Assembly: GCA_964564735.1 (NCBI GenBank)
Contig: CAZMCH010000027.1
Coordinates: 1-43,938, forward strand
Reading direction: 5' to 3'
DNA: 43,938 bases
Origin: CAZMCH01 sp964564735
GTDB taxonomy: Bacteria; Poribacteria; DTPJ01
Positions 24,318 to 32,854 of this stretch are shown one piece after another (the first letter of the stretch is position 1; every line of letters begins with the position of its first letter). A model generated the notes under the pieces. It was not told the origin of the DNA. It saw only the letters and a list, made by a program, of their open reading frames with translations, and did not search any database. The position numbers and the translations under genes are program-made.

Positions 24318-26105
24318 TCACATCGGATAAATATTCATTGCCTCTGCCCATTCCTGCAATTTGGTCATTCTTTTTGTAGAATCCTGAGGCAACTGTAATG
24401 GTCTGCCTCTGGTATCAATTATTATACCGACTACTCCACCTATAATTTCAGTCTCCAATCTTTTACCATTTCCTGCACCAACATCAAAGCCCGACTTTGG
24501 ACTAATGCTCGCTTTTGCTCTTTCCCCGTCTGGCAATGGAATAACAATGATTTCACCAAATTTAATTTCTTTTCTTATATTAGAATTATCATTCTTTATA
24601 ATTTCAATTTCCATGCAAGGTTTGCCTTCGTTTGATTTTCCAACAGGTGCAATACAAGTTCCCAAGTTTATTAGACAGTCTCTCTTGAAAACCTGCATTG
24701 ATGCTTCTTTGTTGACTTGTGCAAGAACACCAAGTTGGGGCATCATAAATATACTATCTACTGCAAGCCTTGTTATGCCTTCGGGCATAAATGCGTCAAT
24801 CATCATCATTGCTGATTGACTTCTTCTTGGCGCATGGGAAAGAACACCTCCGCTACCGATAATCATATCAAGCGACATCATATCCACAAGCGTTTTGCCT
24901 GTCTGTGTCTGTGAAAAAGCATCAGAGATCGTCCTCTGTTGTTGAACACCTTTAAGACCAACTGCTAGTGATTTATGTTGCTCAAAAGCTAATCTCAATG
25001 CTTCTCTTGCAACCGCCTGCTCAATTATCAATTCCTGTAGAGTTTGAGGAATTGTGGTTGGTCGTATCATCTTATTCTTTATTCTGTTTCTTAATTCCTT
25101 TTCGTCAATCTGGAATGGTAGCCATCTTGTTATATTTTCCAATCCTGCCTCTGCAAAAACATTGGCTATGCTGTAGCTCATCCCAAGATTTGCACTGACT
25201 GTTCTGTTAAAGACATCTCCAAAAACAGAAAAAACATCAGTTGTTGCCCCACCTATATCAACGCCAACGACTTGCATATTTTCTTCTTCTGCAACAGTCT
25301 GCATCATTGCACCAACAGCACCAGGAGTTGGCATAATTGGGGCATCTGTCCATGTCATCAAAGCCTTATAGCCGGGCGCATGGGACATAACATGATATAA
25401 AAACAACTCCTGTATCTTCAATCTTGCAGGCATAAGGTTTTCTCGCTCAAGAACAGGACGGATATTATCTACAATATCAAGGGCAGTTTTTTCTGACAAA
25501 GTATCCTTAACAATATCTCTTGCATCTTTATTTCCAGCATATATGACAGGCAATTGATATGTAATGCCTAATCTTGGTCTTGGATCAGCTGCTCTTATAA
25601 TCTCTGATAGCTCCGCTATATGTGATACTGTTCCGCCATCTATGCCACCAGACAGCAATATCATATCGGGTCTTAGTTGCCTTATGCGATCAACTTGCTC
25701 ATGGATCATCCTTCCATCATTACTAGCGATGACATCCATAACGATTGCCCCTGCACCAAGTGCCGCTCTTTCTGCACTTTCGGCGGTCATATTCCGAACG
25801 ACTCCCGCAACCATCATTTGCAAGCCTCCGCCTGCACTACTGGTGGAAATATAAATATCAACGCCTTCATTATCTTTATAGGGCTTTATGATTCGATTCT
25901 CATCTAGTATTTTTCTACCAGTAAGTTCTTCAACTTCGGTAATTGCATTGATTACTCCGCCTGTTACATCCTCAACAGGTGCTTCTACGGTTGTTGGCGC
26001 TTCGCCTCTTGCAATCAACCTATATTCGTCATTGCGCCTTTCTATAAGAATTGCTTTGGTAGTTGTGCTTCCGCAGTCAGTCGCTAATATAGAATTTAGT
26101 TCCAT
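24318..26105 (-). CDS. GlmL/MutL-family (ASKHA fold) protein
   Basis: The 595-residue protein matches the GlmL family, proteins of the actin-like ATPase (ASKHA) fold first found beside glutamate mutase and held to help reactivate or assemble that B12 enzyme. The N-terminal phosphate loop is LATDCGSTTTKAILIE; a second, VVGVDIGGATTDVFSVFGDV, is near residue 280; GSGGVLSHAPRRSQ follows. The family is often found without the mutase subunits. No glmS or glmE-type gene occurs in the window, so its partner is probably elsewhere or different. The start ATG follows GAGGG by nine bases. It is about 90 bases after the ligase gene's start-side neighbour, same strand. Confidence 0.85.
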   Translation of the reverse strand: MELNSILATDCGSTTTKAILIERRNDEYRLIARGEAPTTVEAPVEDVTGGVINAITEVEELTGRKILDENRIIKPYKDNEGVDIYISTSSAGGGLQMMVAGVVRNMTAESAERAALGAGAIVMDVIASNDGRMIHEQVDRIRQLRPDMILLSGGIDGGTVSHIAELSEIIRAADPRPRLGITYQLPVIYAGNKDARDIVKDTLSEKTALDIVDNIRPVLERENLMPARLKIQELFLYHVMSHAPGYKALMTWTDAPIMPTPGAVGAMMQTVAEEENMQVVGVDIGGATTDVFSVFGDVFNRTVSANLGMSYSIANVFAEAGLENITRWLPFQIDEKELRNRIKNKMIRPTTIPQTLQELIIEQAVAREALRLAFEQHKSLAVGLKGVQQQRTISDAFSQTQTGKTLVDMMSLDMIIGSGGVLSHAPRRSQSAMMMIDAFMPEGITRLAVDSIFMMPQLGVLAQVNKEASMQVFKRDCLINLGTCIAPVGKSNEGKPCMEIEIIKNDNSNIRKEIKFGEIIVIPLPDGERAKASISPKSGFDVGAGNGKRLETEIIGGVVGIIIDTRGRPLQLPQDSTKRMTKLQEWAEAMNIYPM

Positions 26106-26196
26106 CTGTTATCCAAATCCCTCCAAAATACTGTGTTTATTTTCCGCTATATATCAATATAGCATAGAACCGTTTTATAATACAACGTTTGCTTTT

Positions 26197-28148
26197 TTAT
26201 TTCCTGTATTTTTCCTTAATTTCCAGCGCCTTATTTAAATTACGAATCGCGGTTTCCCATCCTGTATTCCGCACCAATGCACGCCTATAGGCTATAATTG
26301 CATCATCTATTTTTCCTTTATCCAAATACGCATTGCCTAGATTATTATATGCAGAAGCATTATCAGAGTCAATACTTACAGCATTTAGATATGAGCTGAT
26401 TGCCGAATCAGTATCTCCCAGTCTTTGATATGCAAGCCCTAACTCATTGTAGGCTTGCGTCCAATGCGGGTCTAGCTCAATAGCTGTCTGCCATTCTTTC
26501 AGTGCAAAGTTATCCTGTCCAGCTATCTGATAAGCCCTTGCCATCAATGCTCTATTTGCAGGATTAATAGGGTTTATATGAATTGTTTTGGAACAAATAT
26601 CAAATGCACTTTTATCTTGCTCATGGTAGGCTTGTCCTAACCAAGAGAGATAAAAATCTTGTTTTGGATTCCATTTTATAGCCTTTTTGGCATTTTCAAT
26701 GGCTTTTAATTTATAGCCCTCGTTAAAGGCAATTCTAGCATTGCCAAAATGAATATCAGCTATTAACCATGAAAACGTCCATACAGCTAAGAAAAACCAA
26801 ACTAATGCAAAAAGAGATGTTATAATTATGTTTGATCTTAATGGTTTTTCAGAATTTGATAGGGAAGATTTTTTAGATAAACCAATCAAACAGCCAATTA
26901 ATATCCACCATAAAGCCATCGGTGTAAGAGAACTAAATCCAAACTGTAAAGCGATAAAATATACAATTAAACTGCCCATAATAGCAAATATGATATTTTG
27001 CTCATCATTATTCGCTAAAGCTTCCCTTATAACCATAGCTATCATGACGATTAGACCAAGATAAGCCAAAATGCCTAGCAGTCCTGTTTGTGAAACCCTA
27101 TCCAGAAAGTCGTTATGTGCAGATATATTTTGCCTTTCAAGATCGGTCATTCCCGCAGGTGCATATCTAGCCATCACATAGCGAAAAGTTCCAAGCCCCC
27201 AGCCTGCTATAGGTCTTTTAGCAGTCATAGTCAAAGCACTATGCCAGAGCTTAAATCTTATCTGTGTCGAACCAACTTCGCTGTCTGTAATTGAAATAGC
27301 ACGACTAATAGCAGATGGATGATCACCAATAGATGATAATAAAAAGCCAATAATAACTGAAATAACTAAAATTAGCAGAGTCCATTTACCATTCTTTATC
27401 CATTCCTTTTTAGACATAGAAAAAGCCAAGTAAACAATTGTTCCAACAGAAGCCCCAATCCATGAGGCGCGACTATATGTAAATATTAAGCAAATTATAA
27501 TTGAGGCAAGTGATATATACCAAAAAGGCTTTAAATTTTTTTTTGAATCAATAGAGCCAGAAAGAGTCAAAGGTGTAATCATTGCAAGATATAGCCCAAG
27601 GAAAGAAGGGCTTGATAATGTCGCAAAACTACGGTATTTTAGAGCGATATTCCCTGCTGATTCGCTAATATTCCATCTCAAAAAATCAAAGCCAAAATGT
27701 TGTAATATGCCGTAAATTGAAAGGATCAAACCAGATAAAGTCGCTATTGCAAATATCTTTCGTATGTCTGAAAAATTGAAGATACTTGCGGAAAGAAAGC
27801 AAATAATAACCATATCGGCAACCTGAATAAGACCGTTATATCGCTGATAAGTACCTATTAGACTGATAAAAGGCAAGATAGAAAACAATGTTGCCAAAAT
27901 AGCAGTAAAAAAATTGCCAATATAGGAATAAAAGGCATAGAAAAGGTAATTGTGCGCTTTGTCAAAAGAAAAATAACTAATACTATAAATATCAAGATAT
28001 GTAAAAATGCAAGTTTTGGTAATTCAGAACCGCCATAAGCCTGTGGAAAAAAGATTATCGGCGGAATCATTATAATTGCCAACATAACTAATTTTGCTAA
28101 TTCATTGCTATTTATTTTTAGTCTTTTTCTTGGATGTTTTCTGTTCAT
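26197..28148 (-). CDS. O-antigen ligase/polymerase with C-terminal TPRs, split by a -1 frameshift
   Basis: Two overlapping frames encode one protein. The first (from ATG 28148) gives the N-terminal helices through IPILAIFL; the second (to 26197) starts TAILATLFSILPFISLIGTYQRY and supplies the remaining helices. It carries the Wzy_C/O-antigen-ligase loop (GWGLGTFRYVMARYAP and then AHNDFLDRVSQTG), followed by about five TPR units (such as AYNELGLAYQRLGDTDSAIS and AYNNLGNAYLDKGKIDDAI). The frames meet at TTTTTTA (27912-27906 on this strand), a canonical -1 slippery heptamer in the right phase; reading it in -1 yields about 650 residues, normal for the family. It would join O-antigen-like glycan to a lipid or protein acceptor. 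A one-base deletion explains the sequence as well. Confidence 0.78.
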
Positions 28149-28452
28149 GGTTGGCAATCTCTATCATTGTTATCAACTTTTTTACATTATCATCGCTTTC
28201 CATAAGCAGGGCAAATTTGCGATAATTTGGCAGATCAAAGATGGTGCGAATAAATGGCTCAAGTGCTATCATTGCTTGACTACTGATAAAATTTATAGGA
28301 ATACTTGATTCAAGGGCAAAGATGGTTGGAACAGTAAGCCTTCTCCTTACAATTTCCAATGCAAATTTTTTTAATATTTCCTCTGCTTCTTTAGGATCAA
28401 TATCTTCTGGAAGTATCTCTTCATTTCCTAATCCATGTTCCCACCATCTCAT
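28108..28452 (-). CDS. Small acidic protein of unknown function
   Basis: I do not recognise this 114-residue protein. It begins MRWWEHGLGNEEILPED, is helical throughout (EAEEILKKFALEIVRRR, FALLMESDDNVKKLITMIE), and ends with a basic KTSKKKTKNK tail. There is no signal peptide or membrane helix. Its start overlaps the stop of the PH-like protein by four bases (ATGA), and its end overlaps the ligase start by about 40 bases, so the three genes are tightly coupled. It could be a cytoplasmic partner of the ligase. Confidence 0.65.
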   Translation of the reverse strand: MRWWEHGLGNEEILPEDIDPKEAEEILKKFALEIVRRRLTVPTIFALESSIPINFISSQAMIALEPFIRTIFDLPNYRKFALLMESDDNVKKLITMIEIANHEQKTSKKKTKNK

Positions 28453-28895
28453 TGATTAGTCGCCTCCATCTGTGATTTATCAATTTTTTGTTTGATGAAG
28501 TCAAGCACTTCTTCGCGATTTTCCCTTAACCTAATATATAAGCCCCGAAAATTTTCTAACCTTGTTTTATGTAAAAAAGGGCTTAAAAAAACACCGTTTT
28601 TATCTGGATAGCATCTCTTAAATGAATCCCATTTTCTCGTTTGGTTACGAAACATAAATTTGACTATGATTTGCTCTTCATTAATTATGTAAGTAGTAGG
28701 AAGAAAAAAAGAGGATAAAGAGCAAAAAAGGAAAATAATCGATAAAATTAGAAATGTTATACTATCAAAACTTATATATATTGATGAACATAAGACAATA
28801 AGAAATATAATCAGAATGATAGAAACTTTCCAGTTTGCTTTTAAGGGATGATCTATCCATTTGTATTTGATGTCATCTTCAATATCATTTTTCAT
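28449..28895 (-). CDS. Membrane protein with a bacterial PH-like domain
   Basis: A 148-residue protein with two closely spaced membrane helices (about 25-45 and 47-66) and then a soluble beta-rich domain starting TTYIINEEQIIVKFMFRNQ, SFKRCYPDKNGVFLSPF, RGLYIRLRENREEVLDFI. This resembles the DUF304/bPH2 pleckstrin-homology layout, where a two-helix anchor carries a PH domain on the cytoplasmic face. No Shine-Dalgarno is evident before the ATG. It opens the three-gene group that ends in the ligase. Confidence 0.6.
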   Translation of the reverse strand: MKNDIEDDIKYKWIDHPLKANWKVSIILIIFLIVLCSSIYISFDSITFLILSIIFLFCSLSSFFLPTTYIINEEQIIVKFMFRNQTRKWDSFKRCYPDKNGVFLSPFLHKTRLENFRGLYIRLRENREEVLDFIKQKIDKSQMEATNQ

Positions 28896-28954
28896 AACAA
28901 CGCTTTATCATATAGGTTGGATTTTTGAAGAAGAAATTTTAATTTTATGGGAAG

Positions 28955-28972
28955 CTAGTGGTCAACCAATAT
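28955..28972. repeat. MITE-like element, copy E (solo end)
   Basis: CTAGTGGTCAACCAATA matches the left end of the family at 15 of its first 16 positions. It breaks off at the terminator hairpin of secG and no matching right end is near. Confidence 0.55.
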
Positions 28973-28977
28973 ACATT

Positions 28978-29001
28978 GCAGGGATAAATAAATATCCCTG
29001 C
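28978..29001. terminator. Stem-loop after secG
   Basis: GCAGGGATA (28978-28986) pairs perfectly with TATCCCTGC (28993-29001) around AAATAA. It lies just beyond the secG stop on the minus strand, so it probably ends the gap-pgk-tpiA-secG transcript. The T-run after it is weak, so strength is uncertain. Confidence 0.65.
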
Positions 29002-29010
29002 AAAAAATAT

Positions 29011-29436
29011 CTATTGTCCTGATGGACTAGGCGTAGGAGTAGAAGCGGGCTTTTGGGTGTTTCCAGCCGAACCTGAAGTTGTTGGTTTCGGAGTGGTTGT
29101 TGTGGCTGGAGGACTTGTTTGAGTTGTGGTAGCTTCAGCCTCTGTTGCCTGAGTATCAGTAACTTCCGGAGCTTTTTCTTTGACAATTGCCCTATTTGTT
29201 CCATATAATACCGATAAAACAAGGGACAATGCCATAAAAGCGATGGCAAGATAAACAGTAAATTTGCTTAGAAAGTCTGCTGTTCCTCTTGCACCAAGAA
29301 AGGGTTGATTTGCACCCATTCCACCAAATGCCCCTGATAATCCACCTCCTTTACCAGCCTGCAAAAGCACCATAAGGATCAGCAGGAGGCAAACGGGGAC
29401 AAAAAGCACGAGTAATATAGTTATAATTACGCCCAT
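29011..29436 (-). CDS. secG: Preprotein translocase subunit SecG
   Basis: The first 78 residues are SecG: helix 1 (IITILLVLFVPVCLLLILMVLLQ), AGKGGGLSGAFGGMG, then GTADFLSKFT and helix 2. The KGGGLxGAFGG and RGTADFLxKxT motifs are diagnostic. A low-complexity tail of about 55 residues rich in T, P and S follows, giving 141 residues against about 75-110 usually. SecG assists SecYE in protein export. The Shine-Dalgarno AAGGAGAG is 8 bases before ATG. It sits 37 bases after tpiA at the end of the glycolytic operon, a common arrangement. Confidence 0.95.
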   Translation of the reverse strand: MGVIITILLVLFVPVCLLLILMVLLQAGKGGGLSGAFGGMGANQPFLGARGTADFLSKFTVYLAIAFMALSLVLSVLYGTNRAIVKEKAPEVTDTQATEAEATTTQTSPPATTTTPKPTTSGSAGNTQKPASTPTPSPSGQ

Positions 29437-29473
29437 AAGGCAATCTCTCCTTTATATGCTAATGGAGTTAAAA

Positions 29474-30229
29474 CTAACCTTTGAATTTAACAATTTTTGC
29501 AAATGATTCGGCATCAAGGCTTGCCCCGCCAATAAGTCCACCGTCAATATCTGGTTGTGACATGAGTTCGGCAATATTGTCTGGTTTTGCGCTTCCGCCA
29601 TATTGTATGATAACTTTATCTGCTACTGCTGACGAATACATATTTGCAATAAGACTTCTGATGAAGCTGTGGACTTCTTGTGCTTGTTTTGGGGTTGCCG
29701 TTTTTCCTGTGCCAATAGCCCAAACAGGCTCATAAGCGATAACAGTAGCAATCATCTGCTCTTCTGTAAGCCCAGCCAACCCATTTACTACATGATCTTT
29801 TACAACATCTTCAGTTATTCCTGTCTCTCGTTCTTCCAATTTCTCGCCTACACACATAATCGGTCTGATTGAATACTGATGTGCTGATTTTACTTTATTA
29901 TTTACTGTTTCGTTTGTTTCGCCAAAATAGAGTCTTCGTTCTGAATGACCGATAATGACATATTGGCAACCAACATCTTTTAACATTAAAGGTGATATTT
30001 CCCCTGTAAAAGCCCCACTCTCTTTCCAATACATATCTTGCGCAGATAATTTTATATTAGTGCCTTTGATAGCATCTGCAACTGCATTAAGAGCTGTAAA
30101 TGCTGGGGCTACAATAATTTCAACATCATTTATGTCTTTAACTAATTCCTTTAGCGATGTTACTAATGCAACTGCTTCACTAATGGTCTTGTTCATCTTC
30201 CAGTTTCCGGCAATTATTGGTTTGCGCAT
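29474..30229 (-). CDS. tpiA: Triosephosphate isomerase
   Basis: The 251-residue enzyme interconverts dihydroxyacetone phosphate and glyceraldehyde 3-phosphate. AGNWKMN (Lys catalytic), IIGHSERR (His) and AYEPVWAIGTGK (Glu in AYEPVWAIG) are in place, with the phosphate-binding GGSAKPDN and GGLIGGASL. I use the ATG with GGAGG seven bases upstream; an in-frame TTG 12 bases earlier lies within that site. It is 36 bases after pgk and 37 before secG in the glycolytic operon. Confidence 0.97.
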   Translation of the reverse strand: MRKPIIAGNWKMNKTISEAVALVTSLKELVKDINDVEIIVAPAFTALNAVADAIKGTNIKLSAQDMYWKESGAFTGEISPLMLKDVGCQYVIIGHSERRLYFGETNETVNNKVKSAHQYSIRPIMCVGEKLEERETGITEDVVKDHVVNGLAGLTEEQMIATVIAYEPVWAIGTGKTATPKQAQEVHSFIRSLIANMYSSAVADKVIIQYGGSAKPDNIAELMSQPDIDGGLIGGASLDAESFAKIVKFKG

Positions 30230-30265
30230 TATTTCCTCCAAAAGTAAATGAGTGATTACTCATTA

Positions 30266-31450
30266 CTATTTATCTGTCAATGCCTCTATTCCGGGCATTT
30301 TTTTGCCTTCCATAAGTTCAAGAGCAGCTCCGCCACCTGTTGAAATATGCGTTATTTTGTCTGCGACGCCAGATTTATTTACAGCAGCGACACAATCCCC
30401 TCCACCAACAATGGTGATTGCATTAGATTCAGCAAGTATTTTTGCAATTGCAATAGAACCTTTGGCAAAATTATCGAATTCAAAGACCCCAACAGGGCCG
30501 TTCCAGACTATAGTTTTTGCATCTTCAAGAACGCTTTTGAATAGTTCAACTGTTGCAGGACCGATGTCCATACCTTCCCAATTATCAGGTATGCGCCCCC
30601 TCATAACGACCATTCTATTAGCATTATTAGAAAAATCATCGGCAATTGTATGGTCTATAGGCAAATAAAGTGGGATTCTTTCATCGAGAGATTTTTTCAA
30701 AATCTCCCTTGCCAGATCGAGTTTATCATCTTCAACAAGAGATTTTCCGACTTTTCTACCCATAGATTTTAGGAATGTATACGCCATTGCACCAGCGATT
30801 ATTACAGCATCAGCTTTTTGCATTAGATGTTCAATAATTCCGATTTTATCTGAAACTTTAGATCCAGCAATTATGGCTACAAATGGTCTTTCGGGATTGT
30901 CAATTTTGTCTTTTATATATTCTATCTCTTTTTTCATTAGAAGTCCTGCGGCTGATTGAGAGATATATTTAGTAATTCCTACAATTGAGGCATGAGCGCG
31001 ATGTGCAGCTCCAAAGGCATCATTGACGTAAATGTCACCAAGTTCTGCTAATTGCTCTGCGAATTTTGGATCGTTATTTTCTTCTTCTTCATGAAATCTT
31101 AGATTTTCTAGTAGTATAATATCTCCTTCGCTCATTTTATCAACAATAGCCTTAGTCTCTTTTCCAACACAATCAGGGGCAAGAATAACATTTTTTCCTA
31201 ATAGCTCTTTTAGTCTTTCTGCGATAGGGGCAAGAGAATATTTAGGAACGACTTTGCCGTCGGGTCTTCCAAGATGCGACATAAGGATAACCTTACCGCC
31301 TTGTTTAATAATATATTGAATTGTGGGAAGAGCTGAAATTATACGAGTATCATCAGTGATCTTCGTTCCGTCAAGAGGAACATTAAAATCAACACGAACA
31401 AGAACTCTTTTACCTTTTAACTGCAAATCTTCAACACTTAATTTGCTCAT
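30266..31450 (-). CDS. pgk: Phosphoglycerate kinase
   Basis: The 394-residue kinase transfers phosphate from 1,3-bisphosphoglycerate to ADP. KGKRVLVRVDFNVPLD at the start, LMSHLGRPDG, GAAHRAHAS and the C-terminal nucleotide site VWNGPVGVFEF and STGGGAALELMEG are intact. The start MSKLSV follows GGAG by eight bases; an in-frame start 36 bases upstream has no such site. It is 36 bases before tpiA. Length and motifs are standard. Confidence 0.97.
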   Translation of the reverse strand: MSKLSVEDLQLKGKRVLVRVDFNVPLDGTKITDDTRIISALPTIQYIIKQGGKVILMSHLGRPDGKVVPKYSLAPIAERLKELLGKNVILAPDCVGKETKAIVDKMSEGDIILLENLRFHEEEENNDPKFAEQLAELGDIYVNDAFGAAHRAHASIVGITKYISQSAAGLLMKKEIEYIKDKIDNPERPFVAIIAGSKVSDKIGIIEHLMQKADAVIIAGAMAYTFLKSMGRKVGKSLVEDDKLDLAREILKKSLDERIPLYLPIDHTIADDFSNNANRMVVMRGRIPDNWEGMDIGPATVELFKSVLEDAKTIVWNGPVGVFEFDNFAKGSIAIAKILAESNAITIVGGGDCVAAVNKSGVADKITHISTGGGAALELMEGKKMPGIEALTDK

Positions 31451-31535
31451 TGGCTTCTCCATAACGATTGAAGATAGAAGATTCAAGACTAAAAGTATTT
31501 TAGTCCATAAACCTTCTAATCTTTAATCACAAAAT

Positions 31536-32531
31536 TTATGCGATGAATTTAACAAGCTCACCGACTCTTGTAGAATAAGCCCATTCATTATCATACCATG
31601 ACACGACTTTAACAAATCCACCTGGCATAGCCATAGTCAGAAGTGAGTCAAAAATTGATGAATGAGAATTCATTCTAAAGTCAACGGATACGAGTGGTTC
31701 ATCAATATATTGGAGAATTCCCTTCATTCTGGTTTCAGAGGCATTCTTCATTGCGGAGTTAATATCTGCAATTGTTGCATCTTTTTCTAGTTCAACAACA
31801 AGGTCAACAACAGAAATATTAGGAGTAGGGACTCTCATTGCAAAACCGTCCATTTTTCCTTTTAGTTCAGGAATAACCAATCCAATAGCTTTTGCGGCGC
31901 CAGTGCTTGTTGGAATTATTGATACGGCTGCGGATCTAGCTCTTCTTAGGTCGCTGTGAGGAGCATCAAGAGTCTTTTGATCATTTGTATATGAGTGGAC
32001 AGTAGTCATGAATCCACGTTTTACCCCGAACTCGTCAACAAGTACTTTTGCGACAGGTGCAAGGCAGTTTGTTGTGCATGAAGCGTTAGAGATTATGTTA
32101 TGTTTAGCTTTGTCGTATTTGTCATGGTTAACGCCAAGAACTATTGTAATATCTTCGCCTTTTGCTGGTGCGCTAATTATAACTTTTTTTGCGCCTGCTG
32201 TTATGTGTTTGCTTGCTTTTTCAGCATCAGTAAAGAATCCTGTAGATTCGATAACTATTTCGGCTCCAAGGTCTTTCCAAGGGATATTTGCTGGGTCTCT
32301 TTCTGCTGTAACTTTAATCTCTTTTCCATTTACTAATACTGAGTTTTCCTTTGCCTGAACATTAGCATCTAATACACCGAGAGAGGAGTCATATTTTAGA
32401 AGATGAGCAAGTGTTTTGGCATCTGTAATATCGTTAACTGCGACAAATTCTAGATCAGTATTTTTCATTGCAGCTCTGAAGATGTTTCTACCAATACGTC
32501 CAAATCCATTGATACCAACTTTAATCGCCAT
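31536..32531 (-). CDS. gap: Glyceraldehyde-3-phosphate dehydrogenase
   Basis: The 331-residue enzyme oxidises glyceraldehyde 3-phosphate with NAD to 1,3-bisphosphoglycerate. GINGFGRIGRNIFRA begins the Rossmann domain; the nucleophile is in SNASCTTNCLAP; the His is in FMTTVHSYT. The C-terminal YDNEWAYSTRV is also typical. It is the first gene of the four-gene glycolytic operon and follows the strong minus-strand promoter at 32674-32702. Shine-Dalgarno GGAGG is eight bases before ATG. Confidence 0.97.
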   Translation of the reverse strand: MAIKVGINGFGRIGRNIFRAAMKNTDLEFVAVNDITDAKTLAHLLKYDSSLGVLDANVQAKENSVLVNGKEIKVTAERDPANIPWKDLGAEIVIESTGFFTDAEKASKHITAGAKKVIISAPAKGEDITIVLGVNHDKYDKAKHNIISNASCTTNCLAPVAKVLVDEFGVKRGFMTTVHSYTNDQKTLDAPHSDLRRARSAAVSIIPTSTGAAKAIGLVIPELKGKMDGFAMRVPTPNISVVDLVVELEKDATIADINSAMKNASETRMKGILQYIDEPLVSVDFRMNSHSSIFDSLLTMAMPGGFVKVVSWYDNEWAYSTRVGELVKFIA

Positions 32532-32673
32532 TTAATTACCTCCAGTTTTTGGATAAAAAATTAGAAATGGTATTTTATTAAGTAAAACTATATTAAGATA
32601 CAAGATTTGTAATTGAGGCTTTATCGATCATTTCTGAAATTATAATCCCTCAAAAAACTCCATAAACACTAAA

Positions 32674-32702
32674 ATTATCCCATATATTGCGTTTTTCGTC
32701 AA
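32674..32702 (-). promoter_or_regulatory. Predicted sigma-70 promoter for gap-pgk-tpiA-secG
   Basis: On the minus strand TTGACG, 17 bases and GATAAT form a near-consensus promoter. Initiation would be near 32667 and leave a leader of about 135 bases before gap. It sits back to back with the promoter of the oxidoreductase gene. Confidence 0.7.
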
Positions 32703-32722
32703 GCTTTTTTGAGAGTTTAATC

Positions 32723-32751
32723 TTGACTACACAAATTCTGTAAGTTATAAT
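32723..32751 (+). promoter_or_regulatory. Predicted sigma-70 promoter for the third oxidoreductase
   Basis: TTGACT at 32723-32728, a 17-base spacer and a perfect TATAAT at 32746-32751. Initiation near 32758 gives a leader of about 97 bases. The two promoters are divergent with about 20 bases between their -35 boxes. Confidence 0.75.
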
Positions 32752-32854
32752 TGAAACTTATAAAACATATTTCTGATAAACACATTCATAAGAGAATATT
32801 AATGTGTCTTGGTTTGATACTCTAAATCACATTCATTTGAAGGAGGATTTACAG

